A stretch of DNA of 20,000 nucleotides from Sphaeroforma sirkka (Eukaryota; Opisthokonta; Ichthyosporea; Ichthyophonida). This document shows positions 7,523-15,827 of this stretch, piece by piece; the stretch's first letter is position 1, and every line of letters starts with the position of its first letter. The position numbers were made by a program, and so were the translations under genes. The DNA lies in contig LUCW03000605.1 in NCBI GenBank assembly GCA_001586965.3, forward strand, positions 1-20,000. The letters run 5' to 3'. A model generated the notes under the pieces. The model was not told the DNA's origin and searched no databases. It was given only the letters and a program-made list of their open reading frames with translations.

Positions 7523-8840
7523 ATGTTCGCAAAAAATCTCTATGAGTGTCTGTGTCGTGGTTTCCTTTGTCTTGTCCGGTGTGGCTCGAAGGATAGAATA
7601 GCCTGTGGCGATGTCTAAGACGTGAAGAATATAATTGTTCTTGCGTCTGGACTCCAGTGGCATCGGGATGTAGTCCACTTGAATATGGCCCCACGGGTAG
7701 CGTGCATCGATGCTAATCATCGGGTGGAAACCTTTACGAAGTGTGTCCTGTTCTAAACATGTGCCACATTGCCGCTTAACCTCTGTGGCTAACTCAAGTG
7801 CCCCTGGCCAAACGTGACCGTTCTGACGAAGTTGTTGGACTGTGTCCGCCGCCCCATGATGTCCTTGTTCGTGTTGCGCTTGCGTGAGTTGCGTACGACG
7901 CTGTTTCTCCGCCGGACTCGCTTGTGCAAACGCCGGTTGACCCTCTGCATCTGCCAGTGCCACTGAGATTTCTCGCGCTGTGTCTAAGCACATGACATAT
8001 TTTGTATGCTTTGGTTCTGCAAAACCAAGTCGCTGTGAAAACAGCGGGTCCAGTTTGAATCCATTGGGAGGACCCACCCGTGCTACTACGGTATGACCCC
8101 ATGGTGTCTTCCCACATGCGTACTTAGCGTACTTGAGGAACGTGTGTGGTGTCCGTGGTACCAGCACCGGTTCTGTCTGCAATAACTGCTTGAACAGGTC
8201 GAACCATGGTGCTCTTGGTACCCATGGTAGACATACTGTGGCCCGTGCGCCGTCGGCTCGTATCTTGCGTAACATCCTGTGTATCTGTCCCCAAGGCGGG
8301 TTCATCCATCCATCGACTATCGACCAGTCGTGGGCAAACGCTCCTTCCCCATCATCCTTCGTCCAGAACCGAGGAAGCTGAGCGTTGGTTGGGTCCGCAA
8401 ATACATCTATGTCATTCGGTCCAAAGTGTTGTTGCGCTTGTTCAAAGTAACTAGGGAATAACTGCCAGCCGTCGGTATACATTATTTCGAGTTCGTCCTG
8501 CTCCGCTGTCCCCTCGTGTACTCTACTTAACATGTCCGGGAGCACATTTGACTCTCCTGGTATATGCGATATGGTAAAGTTGAATGGCGCGATGATATGA
8601 TGCCATCTCTGAAGCATCGGATTAAGCTTGAGCTGTGTGTTCATATATACAAGGGCCTTGTGGTCCGTGAAGACCGCAAACCGTTGCCCATCCAAGTATT
8701 CCCTGAAATGTGTCAGTCCATATACCAATGCCAGTAACTCCTTCATAGGTGTGGCGTAGTTCTGTTGCGCATGGTTCAGAGTCTTACTAAAGAACATTAA
8801 GTAATGTTTCTTACCGTTGACCCATTGGAATAGCGCTCCC
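7518..8840 (-). pseudogene. pol: pol of element 2, middle: RNase H, Dam-like domain, integrase zinc domain and first Asp
   Basis: The frame opens with the rest of RNase H (FFSKTLNHAQQNYATPMKEL, then FTDHKALVYM and HIPGESNVLPDMLSR). Next, from 8431 to about 8075, comes a domain with FGPNDIDVFADPTN, RFW near 8370, NPPW at 8302-8291, CLPWVPRAPWFDLF and a closing KTPWGHTVVARVGP. The order, D.FA...N...P.(F/Y)...W...NPPW...(L/V)P...WF, is that of phage-type Dam N6-adenine methylases, and NPPW fits the catalytic D/N-P-P-Y/F/W motif. Integrase follows: zinc ligands HX3H (HEQGH) and, 30 residues on, CX2C (CGTC), then the first catalytic Asp in HIQVDYIPMP near 7675. The frame is joined to its neighbours by shifts in the C4 run 8838-8841 and the G4 run 7514-7517. 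Confidence 0.82.
8183..8431 (-). other. Methyltransferase-like domain core in element 2 pol
   Basis: This is the sub-region of pol listed separately because it is not a standard Ty3 domain. Asp in DVFADP and the NPPW tetrad (8302-8291) occupy the places of the cofactor-proximal Asp and the catalytic motif of Dam-like enzymes. The counterpart in element 1 is at about 3586-3955. Dam-like domains after RNase H are known from DIRS-type tyrosine-recombinase retroelements. Whether it binds S-adenosylmethionine cannot be told from sequence alone. The assignment rests on motif pattern only. Confidence 0.6.
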
Positions 8841-9826
8841 CTAAACCGTAATCGCTAGCGTCGGTTTCCAAGTTCAGAGGAATGCCGTCGACCGGAAAGT
8901 GTAACGCCACAGCATTCACCACTGCGTCTTTCATTGCCTGCCACGCCTGTGCATGTCTCTCCTCCCAACGATCACCTATCAACTCCTTTGGTTTGAGTTT
9001 ACAAAATTCGCGCAAGGGTGCAACCGTGTTCGCGAAATTAGGCAGATGTTCGTGGAGGTAATTTGCTAAACCCAACGCCGAGGCTATATCTTTGTATCGT
9101 TGTGGTGTGGGCCAGTCGATCAGCTTGGCCTGCTTTTCATGGTCAATGTCAATGCCTTGTGCCGATACTTTCTTCCCTAGGATCATGACTTCGGAGATAG
9201 CGAAGTGGCACTTGGCAGGGGTTAAGCTTAAAACTGTGGTATGTTAAGCGTTGTATCACCTTCTGCACCGTCCTAACGTGTTCGTCATAACCGTCACTGG
9301 CGATAACTATGTCATCGATATAGTGGTGAACCGGTAAGCCATCAAGTATTGTACTCAAGGTACGTTGAAACTGCTGCGTGAGTACATGAAGACCGAACGG
9401 TGCTGATGTGAACGAGTACTGATAACGTTCGTGTGTAAAACTAAATAAGTATTGTGAGTCTGGATGGATGGGCAGCCTGTGGTATGCAGCCGATATGTCC
9501 AGCGTCGTGTAGTACTTCTTACTCTTGAGGCGAGATATGAGTTCGTTGACCTTGGGGATCAGGAACTGGTCACCAGGAATAAGCGCGTTAACGGCACGCA
9601 TGTCTAAACACACGCGTACCTTCTTGACGTTGCCTTCCGCATCGAATGTCGGTACCGCAAGGAGAGGAAGATTAACAGTCGTTGGTGTCGTTCGTTTCGT
9701 GATCACCAAATCCGTCAACCACTTCTTCACTTGTTCATCCACATAGGGGAGCCATCGATCGGATACGAAGTTACGCGCCGATCGCCGCATCTGCAACGCT
9801 TGTTCATGGGTTACTGGGATGGTTTT
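8841..9826 (-). pseudogene. pol: pol of element 2: reverse transcriptase and start of RNase H
   Basis: The RT frame begins just past the T4 run 9823-9826, where the protease frame ends. It reads a Ty3-type RT: RVCLDMRAVNALIPGD, TTLDISAAYHRLPIH (first catalytic Asp), FTSAPFGLHVLTQQF and YIDDIVIAS (the YxDD box, near 9310). At the G4 run 9218-9221 the frame shifts by one and continues with the thumb/connection part (VSAQGIDIDHEKQAKLIDWP) and the first RNase H strand (LNLETDASDYGLG). A further shift at 8838-8841 leads to the rest of RNase H. All catalytic residues are present; only the two one-base shifts break it. Confidence 0.87.
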
Positions 9827-10728
9827 ACCTCACTCCCTTCCAGACGACAGCGCGCGTTGTCGGCAATTTTCGCATTGGCTTCCAAATCCTGTGCCAACCG
9901 TTGGCGTACATCGACGGGTTCCGTCGTGTTAGGTGCCTGTCGGCGTGGTATGGGTTCGAGGAGCTCTTCTAGTTCTGTGGGGTCTATTGGTGCAAGTGGC
10001 GATTGGATACCGCCTATGTATAGGCCCAAGCCTTTCAACATATCTTGCCCCACTATAACATCTATACCCGTCGGCAAGTTCATCAATTCTAATGAACCGT
10101 CGATAATTCTGGTACCGTACCTTATAGGTACCACTTCCGTCGTCCCCAGTCGAGGAGTTCGCACCGCCTTGTCAGCTAAATATATAAATGACCCAGGTGG
10201 TGCCGGAGTTATTGGTCGGCCAAGGAGGTCTGCGGATGTCTGTGAGATACAACTTCTATTTGCTCCCGTGTCTATCAAGGCTTTGAACGTACGTCCGTTG
10301 ATTTGTACTTGAATATAGACTCGGTTGTCTGACGTCAGCAATGGGTCTTGTATTGCCATCACTGCTCCAATCGTGGTAACAAATATGAAGCTCCTATCCG
10401 ACTCAGACACCCTCACCTCTCATGCATGATCGGCTACCGACTCCCACATGTCATAGGTGTGGTTTGGTGGTGACGTCATGTGCTCGAAGTCTTCGTAAAG
10501 GATCGTGTTGATATGAATCTCTGTAGCTTCCGATGGTGGAGCCAAGTCTTCGTCCTGTGTAATCGCATTCACCTGTACTTGAGGCGTCGGACGTATTGTA
10601 ACTACGTCTCTAGTCTGGGATGTATTCTGCCCCTGTCCTGCGGTTGACGTTGTGGACGGTCTGTGTACCGATTGTACGTCCCTCAAAGGACGGTTGTTGT
10701 CGTATAGCCTTGCCCGACCCTCTGCGCT
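9811..10728 (-). pseudogene. pol: Gag C-terminal tail and aspartic protease of element 2, split by one UGA
   Basis: A single frame runs from inside gag through 10731 to 9811 with one interruption, a TGA at 10422-10420. Before it lies a low-complexity Gln/Thr/Pro-rich gag tail (VQSVHRPSTTSTAGQGQ). After it comes a retropepsin: FKALIDTGANRSCIS with the canonical Asp-Thr-Gly active site near 10275, and DVIVGQDMLKGLGL near 10050. The protease looks functional. The frame ends with a TAA at 9811-9813. The shift into the RT frame is best placed in the run of four A (minus strand) at 9826-9823. In element 1 the protease frame likewise follows gag in phase after a single TGA. Confidence 0.8.
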
Positions 10729-12665
10729 CACCGCTTGCGACGCCCTGAAATGGTGACACCGTGGGATGTGCCTACCACCTGGTGGCGCCTGTGCCTGGCA
10801 CCCCGCACAAGTCGTTGGTACCGTAGGTTGGGGCCGTTGAGTCCAATTCTGCGTTTGTCGTCTACTCGTCTGTAGGTTGGGGCGGCTATTGGTGTGGTCG
10901 CGACTTCCATTGGTCGTCGGCCCTCGCGGTTGTTGCGACCCTGGAAACGTGCTGCCGTACGTTGCTGTGCATCCTGAATGTCAGGGCTCAACAGCTGTAT
11001 AAGCTCGTGTGTCTCCATCAGTTGCCATTTGGGATGCAACTGTAGAGTACGTTCATACGTACGGCCGTTGAGAGCTTCTTCTAACAGTTGTACAATGCAG
11101 TGGTTCACTAAATTCTGTTGGAAGTCGGCATCTGTCTGGCACCGTTCACGTGCCCTCCTGTGGTTCTCCATGAGCTGTGTCATTTGTTCCATAAGAGGAG
11201 TGTGCATGTTCCGACTTTGGCCCTTGGCTAACTTGCGAAACGCGGGATCGACAGTGGCTTGTGTTTCGTGCGAACAGATCTGTTCGATCTGTAGTTGAGG
11301 TGTGCATGTCTTCAACCGTTCAGAGTTGTCGCGGATGTAGTCCAGCGTTGACTTTTCCGCCTTGAAGTAAGATAGTACCTTATGAAACCATGTAAGGTTC
11401 CAAGTCTCGTCCAGCCCTGCGATTTGTGCGTTCTTGAACGCCTCGAGGAGAGCCCCTCTTGTGTCCCGTTCCATGATATCATGTAGGTAGTATCTATTCG
11501 ACGGCCAATCAGGCCACGTACGTGGTGAAGGTACGGGACGCTTCTCTACCGGTCGGGACTCTAATGTAGCTCGAAGTGTCTCAATCACGCCCCGAAGAGC
11601 TTCAGCTCGAGCCGTGTTATTCTCCTCGATTGCTTGGCATAGCTCGTCACTTAACTGTAGTATCCGTGCGTGTAGCGCCTGTCGCCTTTTCTCGATACTA
11701 GCCGGTGTGGGCGGAGGCACTGTTGTCTCCTTCTCTTGTCGTTTATGTGTCTGTACATATTCACTGGGCGCTTCTTTCTCGCCCCACTGACGTTGCTGTT
11801 GTTGGCGCAGGTTCGTACTTAATCGGTCCTGTCTATTCTTCACCGCCTGCTTACCTTGAGGATTCTGTCTGGCTAATACTTGTTCATGTGCGAACTCTTG
11901 AAAAGTTGGTGTGTTCTCACTGGCAGACAGAGTATCATCCTCCTCGGTTGAACTGTCCTCTGACCCTGGTGATTTGTACCCAAGTCCATAAAACGGACGC
12001 TCACAGCCTTGAATTCGGAAGGTAGGGTTGTCTTCGTCCTCTGGTACTGCCTGTACCCGTTCGTGTGCGTCAGAAGAACTCTCCTTAGCGGCCGGCCCTA
12101 TTGTAGTTCGTCCGGCGTTTATGCGCTGTAACCTCTGTTCGTATTTTTCAAAGAGAGACTGCTGTTGTGTCATCAGCTCCGTGAGTTTCTGAGCTGACGA
12201 TTGTTCCCGTGCCGTTTCCTTGTTGTTGGTACGGTTCCGGTGACGCTTCCGCTTGTTAGGTGGGAGGCGTGGTGGGTCATTACTGGGAAATAAGGCCCCT
12301 GGAGTATCCCGAGACGAACGAGGGGACAGCCCTTCACTGGCTACCTGTTCACCAATAAAAGTCTGACTACTGTCCGCACGCAGGTTGGGTACTTCCTTGG
12401 TCTCACCCTCGAATATGACATCCTCGTCAGATTGTGCAGGTCCATTTTTTTGTTTGCTGTTGGTGGCTGCTTGTAGTCCGCGGAAATAATATGTGGAGCC
12501 CCAAGATGTGTCTGTTGTTGCCCCTCCAGTGCCTGACCTGAGTGCGGAGCGGAGCGTTCCGTATGGGACTGACGACGTTTAGTTCCACGTCGGTCGATAT
12601 CATCTTCCTTGCGGCGCTCAGGATTCAAGAGTTGCTGTCTACGACTTTGGCGGGGGGTAGGACAT
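10729..12665 (-). pseudogene. gag: gag of element 2, frameshifted, with a long-spaced zinc knuckle
   Basis: The core gag frame is open from about 12575 to 10728. It is a 480-600-residue, Gln/Glu-rich helical capsid-type protein without membrane segments, containing a Ser/Glu-rich acidic patch (near 11950) and coiled-coil-like stretches. Upstream, a second frame (open from about 12680, no ATG) joins it at the A7 run (minus strand) 12451-12445. The only convincing ATG in good context is at 12665-12663, one frame off, separated by a C6 run at 12657-12652. At the 3' end the frame reads a very basic, probably spurious tail. The -1 frame instead encodes CAGCQAQAPPGGRHIPRC (about 10808-10755), a CX2CX9HX3C knuckle, and leads into protease. 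That switch is best placed in the G4 run 10879-10882. Confidence 0.72.
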
Positions 12666-13943
12666 GGTTGGTGAGTTGTTTGTCAATGGAGAACCAGAAA
12701 TGTGTGCGAATGAACTGATAGAGTACTGAATATAAATATCCATTTTCTATTAAATTTCATCCTTCAAACACATAACGTCTCGACATCGATCTCCGAGGAA
12801 CTCGTGGGTTCCCTCGTGACTGTTTTATTTCCTACACTAACATAAGTAGTGTGGATAGTCTATATACTCTAACACTACCAGCTGTCTTACTCTTCATCCC
12901 ACAATAACATATGGTTGAGTGCCTCATTAGTCGGAGCCACTTCTTGTTCTACTCCTCGCCAGCTCTTACTCCGGCCTAATGACGGCCTATTCGCAGGACC
13001 CTGTTGGGAACTTCCCTCATCGCTCCTCTTTTACTCTTCTTACTCGTGATGTCCTTGTCATGTGCTGTTGCGGTTGTTGGAATATGCTTCTTGATCTAAG
13101 AACGATTGCTCGTTATTGCACTCCTAAACTAAGCTGCCGTCAACCACACCTTCTGTGCATACTGTTGATCCTCTCCGTTGACCTGATTTATCTGGAAGTT
13201 CTAGTGATTTGAGTGTGTTCGCATATCATTTTCACAATTTAACCTTGTATTTACTTGCATCGTTCGTGTTATGTGCGCCCCCACCCTTATATGCTCCTAA
13301 TAACTCACAGGTGCTTACTTGTGTCTCTGTATGCTTCCTAATATCCCATTCTGAAAACTTTTGTAAAATAATCTAGTATGCCGCTGATTCTTTTGCGTCA
13401 TCGTACTAACCGAGTCGGTACTAACCATGTACATCTCCCATCTCTATTACCCTACTGTGGATCCTAAAGAACTTTCTTCTAACAACTTCTTAAATACAAT
13501 TTAAGCTCATTAGCTTGCAATACGATTTGTACTTGTCTCACACTGAAAACAACCTTCCTACCTGTACTCACACATGACTACTTATCTGTGGATTCTGACT
13601 GATTGTCTGATTTCGTCATTTGATCGTCGTGAGACTTTCCTTGTTGACCCTGGTTAATGTTCTGCTTGATTGGAATGTTCGCTCTTCGGGTTCACTCGTA
13701 TTAGTAGATTCTTTCTTCATCCTCGTCGTCCACACGTCGTTAATCCAATCTAAATCGTTCAATTCAATCTAAACCGTTCGGATAATCTAAATCGTTCAAT
13801 TTGATGCGACATTCTCTGTTCGCATTGTCTTTCAATTGTTATACTTATAACAAAAAAATATGTGCCAGCTACTGACTAATTCCTATTCTGTAGCTTTCTC
13901 TGTAATTACTAATAAACTAACAACTTCTATGGTAAGTTAAAAA
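12666..13943 (-). other. Long 5' leader of element 2
   Basis: About 1.28 kb between the 5' LTR and the probable gag start holds no minus-strand open frame of note. It is A-rich on the element sense strand. Next to the LTR I see no TGG-type primer binding site complementary to a tRNA 3' end; the first bases after the LTR read TTTTTAACTTACC on the minus strand. A short three-unit repeat lies at about 13744-13803. The leader presumably carries packaging signals and possibly a ribosome-entry structure; the sequence does not show which. Confidence 0.6.
13744..13803 (-). repeat. Three imperfect ~20-bp tandem copies in the element 2 leader
   Basis: On the plus strand AATCTAAATCGTTCAAT, then a variant with AATCTAAACCGTTCG, then AATCTAAATCGTTCAAT again, spaced about 20 bp. 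The units look like a small minisatellite or a cluster of binding sites. Confidence 0.7.
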
Positions 13944-14191
13944 TGTAGTAAGTATACGCGAGATAACTGTATCTCAACGTTCTCCCTCCTCAGGGAGGGG
14001 GACGTTGTTCATTTATTAGTAATTATAAACAGTAATCCTAAAATGACTGACTCTTAAATGAGTCATTAGTCATGTGCTGTAAAACCAGCAAAACCCTAAA
14101 ACCCAGTTTATCAGATTATTCTGATAAACTGTAAAACTTGTAATAAACCTAAAATAATCAAATAAATATAAGTACTTGTATTCTGACCACA
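13944..14191 (-). repeat. 5' LTR of element 2 (promoter LTR)
   Basis: This 248-bp LTR nearly matches the one at 5448-5694. On the minus strand it begins TGTGGTCAG and ends CTACA. It shares the 11-bp-arm perfect hairpin (14105-14130) with the 3' LTR. It has a second, GC-rich hairpin, CAACGT (13975-13980) against ACGTTG (14002-14007), with CTCCCTC/GAGGGGG inside, and a looser dyad of GACTC and GAGTC around 14050-14068. A TATA-like stretch (TTATATTTATT) lies near 14173-14163 on the minus strand, with AATAAA at 14017-14012 further on, the expected order for promoter and poly(A) signal. Confidence 0.93.
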
Positions 14192-14195
14192 TTGA
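14192..14195 (+). repeat. Target-site duplication of element 2, right copy (TTGA)
   Basis: This partner of TTGA at 5444-5447 directly follows the LTR. Element 1 sequence resumes after it in the correct codon phase. Confidence 0.85.
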
Positions 14196-14598
14196 TAAAA
14201 CATCCGAAGACGGTTACACTTACTACAAGACCCGTTTCATGGATGGGACAGTAGCTTGGCTAACCTCCGATGCATTTCGTGAATCTCGCGACTTTCTTCG
14301 TATCTTTAATAAGAAATGGAATAAGCGTTTACATAAGAACACACTAGATAAACGAAAAGGGTTTCCTCAGGTGACTACAAACCCTGACGGATCTGAAATT
14401 CCCTATTTGCCACCTACTTCCTACGTGACTAAACTTTCTGATCTGCTTACCAACAGTGCAGAAAATTGTTCAAACTTACTTACTAATGAAGAACAGCCTT
14501 TGGCTATTACCTTACCAAGTAATAAACGTAAGGCGCCTACATCGGAAATGGTTACTGGACCAAATACTAAACGACATAGAGTACAACATGAGTCTTGA
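14192..14598 (+). pseudogene. pol: Chromodomain and C-terminal tail of element 1 integrase, detached by element 2
   Basis: The segment continues the integrase frame broken at 5447. GYTYYKTRFMDGTVAWL followed by SDAF and FLRIFNKKW fits the chromodomain pattern (Y-x-V/T-x-W/F-x-D/G...W...F...I/L..F), so element 2 cut the domain near its first strand. The tail has basic stretches (NKRKAP, NTKRHRV) that could serve as nuclear localisation signals. It ends at TGA 14596-14598. Read alone, an open frame also extends backwards into the LTR to about 14176, but those codons belong to element 2. Confidence 0.8.
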
Positions 14599-14726
14599 AC
14601 TCGTACATATAGGCACACACTTACTCGATAAGTCATGACCGAAACCGTTTTTTACTTTGGTTTTCGCTTTACCAACTAGATCGTATCTTAACGTACGTTC
14701 GTAGTTCTAAAAGCTACTGGGGGCTA
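14599..14726 (+). other. 3' untranslated end of element 1
   Basis: There are 128 bp after the chromodomain stop. They include a 10-bp palindrome, AACGTACGTT, near 14689-14699, and a G5 tract at 14719-14723 followed three bases later by the TGTAG that opens the foldback element. In an LTR retrotransposon a purine tract then TG marks the 3' LTR, so this may be the end of the internal region. The tract is short and the LTR itself is not demonstrated. Confidence 0.4.
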
Positions 14727-15806
14727 TGTAGAAATACGGCCTCCGGTCAGTCTAAAATATCAAGATCAATTGAGGTAATACATTGGTTTTATTTGTATTT
14801 TAAATAATTTAGTACAAGCTCTTTTTCCAATATTTCCAAAGTGTTCTAAATTCACTTTGATGGCTCCAATAGCCTGAGTATTTGGTATGACTCATCTACT
14901 TGGACCTATTTGAGACATTAGTAGATGTAGGATATTATAAACTAAATTTTATAATCTCCGAACTACTACTTATAGATTTTTGGTCCTCCCGCCAATCTCC
15001 AAAATCCAATAAGTCTTTTTTTTTTTTTTAACTTTTCTTCAGATGGAACTTTATTTATATCAGCTAATGTATTAACGTGACTTACGTTATTATGTCTATT
15101 TTACAAATTAGGCAAGTGGTCATGAACACTTAGTACTTCTAGTGAAAATTATTCAATAAAGAACAGCTAGAGGTACGCCCTGTGTGATCGAGGATATTTA
15201 GGCTCTTAACAAGAGGCAGTCCCGATCATTCTTACACAAGCTACCACTGCTAAATCCTAACTGACTGAATTGTATTTTAGTTTAATATAGTTTGAAACCT
15301 AGTAATTTTTCATCGAAATTTACACAGAGCCTTAATATCCTCGATCACACAGGGCGTACCTCTAGCTGTTCTTTATTGAATAATTTTCACTAGAAGTACT
15401 AAGTGTTCATGACCACATGCCTAATTTGTAGATAGACATACTAACGTAAGTCACGTTAATACATTAGCTGATATAAATAAAGTTCCATCTGAAGAAAAGT
15501 TAAAAAAAAAAAAAGACTTATTGATTTTGGAGATTGGTGGGAGGACCAAAATCTATAAGTAGTAGTTCGGAGATTATAAAATTTAGTTTATAATATCCTA
15601 CATCTACTAACTAATGTCTCAGATAGGTCCAAGTAGATGAGTCATACCAAATACTCAGGCTATTGGAGCCATCAAAGTGAATTTAGAACACTTTGGAAAT
15701 ATTGGAAAAAGAACTTGTATTAAAATATTTTAAATTCAAATAAAAACCAATATTTTACCTCATTTGATCTTGATATTTTAGACTGACTGGAGGCCATATT
15801 TCTACA
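14727..15806. mobile_element. 1.08-kb foldback element with ~480-bp inverted arms
   Basis: The left arm 14727-15205 is the reverse complement of the right arm 15327-15806 at about 90% by eye, over a 121-bp loop (15206-15326). Examples: TGTAGAAATA at the left tip and TATTTCTACA at the right tip, and GTACGCCCTGTGTGATCGAG (15173-15192) matched by its complement at about 15340-15359. T-rich and A-rich runs mirror each other at about 15018-15031 and 15501-15514. It has no coding capacity. No clear target duplication is seen (left flank ends GGGCTA, right flank starts ATATTC). It is a non-autonomous DNA transposon of foldback type or a palindrome derived from something else. Confidence 0.85.
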
Positions 15807-15827
15807 ATATTCGATAACGAATTCTGT

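Larger units (their letters stand above)
5448..14191 (-). mobile_element. Element 2: full-length Ty3-like chromodomain LTR retrotransposon, nested in element 1
   Basis: The element is 8744 bp, read on the minus strand: 5' LTR (14191-13944), long leader, gag, protease, RT, RNase H, methylase-like domain, integrase with GPY motif and chromodomain, two tandem-repeat arrays, polypurine tract, 3' LTR (5694-5448). The LTRs are nearly identical and the TTGA target duplication is intact, so insertion was fairly recent and later than the insertion of element 1. The gene order and the extra methylase-like domain match element 1, but base composition and sequence differ: element 2 is GC-richer, and the proteins align only at motifs. 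They are two families of one clade. As read, gag-pol has about seven frame breaks, all at homopolymer runs, and one UGA at the gag/protease junction. Confidence 0.92.
272..14726 (+). mobile_element. Element 1: decayed Ty3-like LTR retrotransposon, interrupted by element 2
   Basis: The order gag - protease - RT - RNase H - methyltransferase-like domain - integrase - chromodomain on the plus strand places this in the Ty3/Gypsy group, chromovirus-like because of the GPF motif plus chromodomain. The coding part runs 272-5447, is interrupted by element 2 (5448-14191), and resumes at 14196 in the same reading phase. The copy is broken: in-frame stops at 2268-2270 and 3040-3042, a 20-bp tandem duplication in RNase H, and at least six frameshifts. 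No LTR pair was found. A five-G tract at 14719-14723, just before a TG at 14727, could be its polypurine tract, but a foldback element begins exactly there. It is older than element 2, which sits inside it. Confidence 0.85.

Noticed and set aside
10420..10422. Reassignment of UGA to an amino acid in this organism
   Set aside because: UGA is not seen inside the phosphorylase exons, gag of element 1 and the chromodomain frame end on UGA, and the gag/pol junction is better explained by readthrough or mutation.
12979..13212. Plus-strand 77-codon frame in the leader of element 2
   Set aside because: Antisense to the element, composition typical of pyrimidine-rich non-coding DNA, no motif.
14727..15806. 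Foldback element as the ordinary 3' LTR of element 1
   Set aside because: Its self-complementary structure is not that of an LTR and no matching 5' copy exists near position 1-270; kept only as a hypothesis in the findings.
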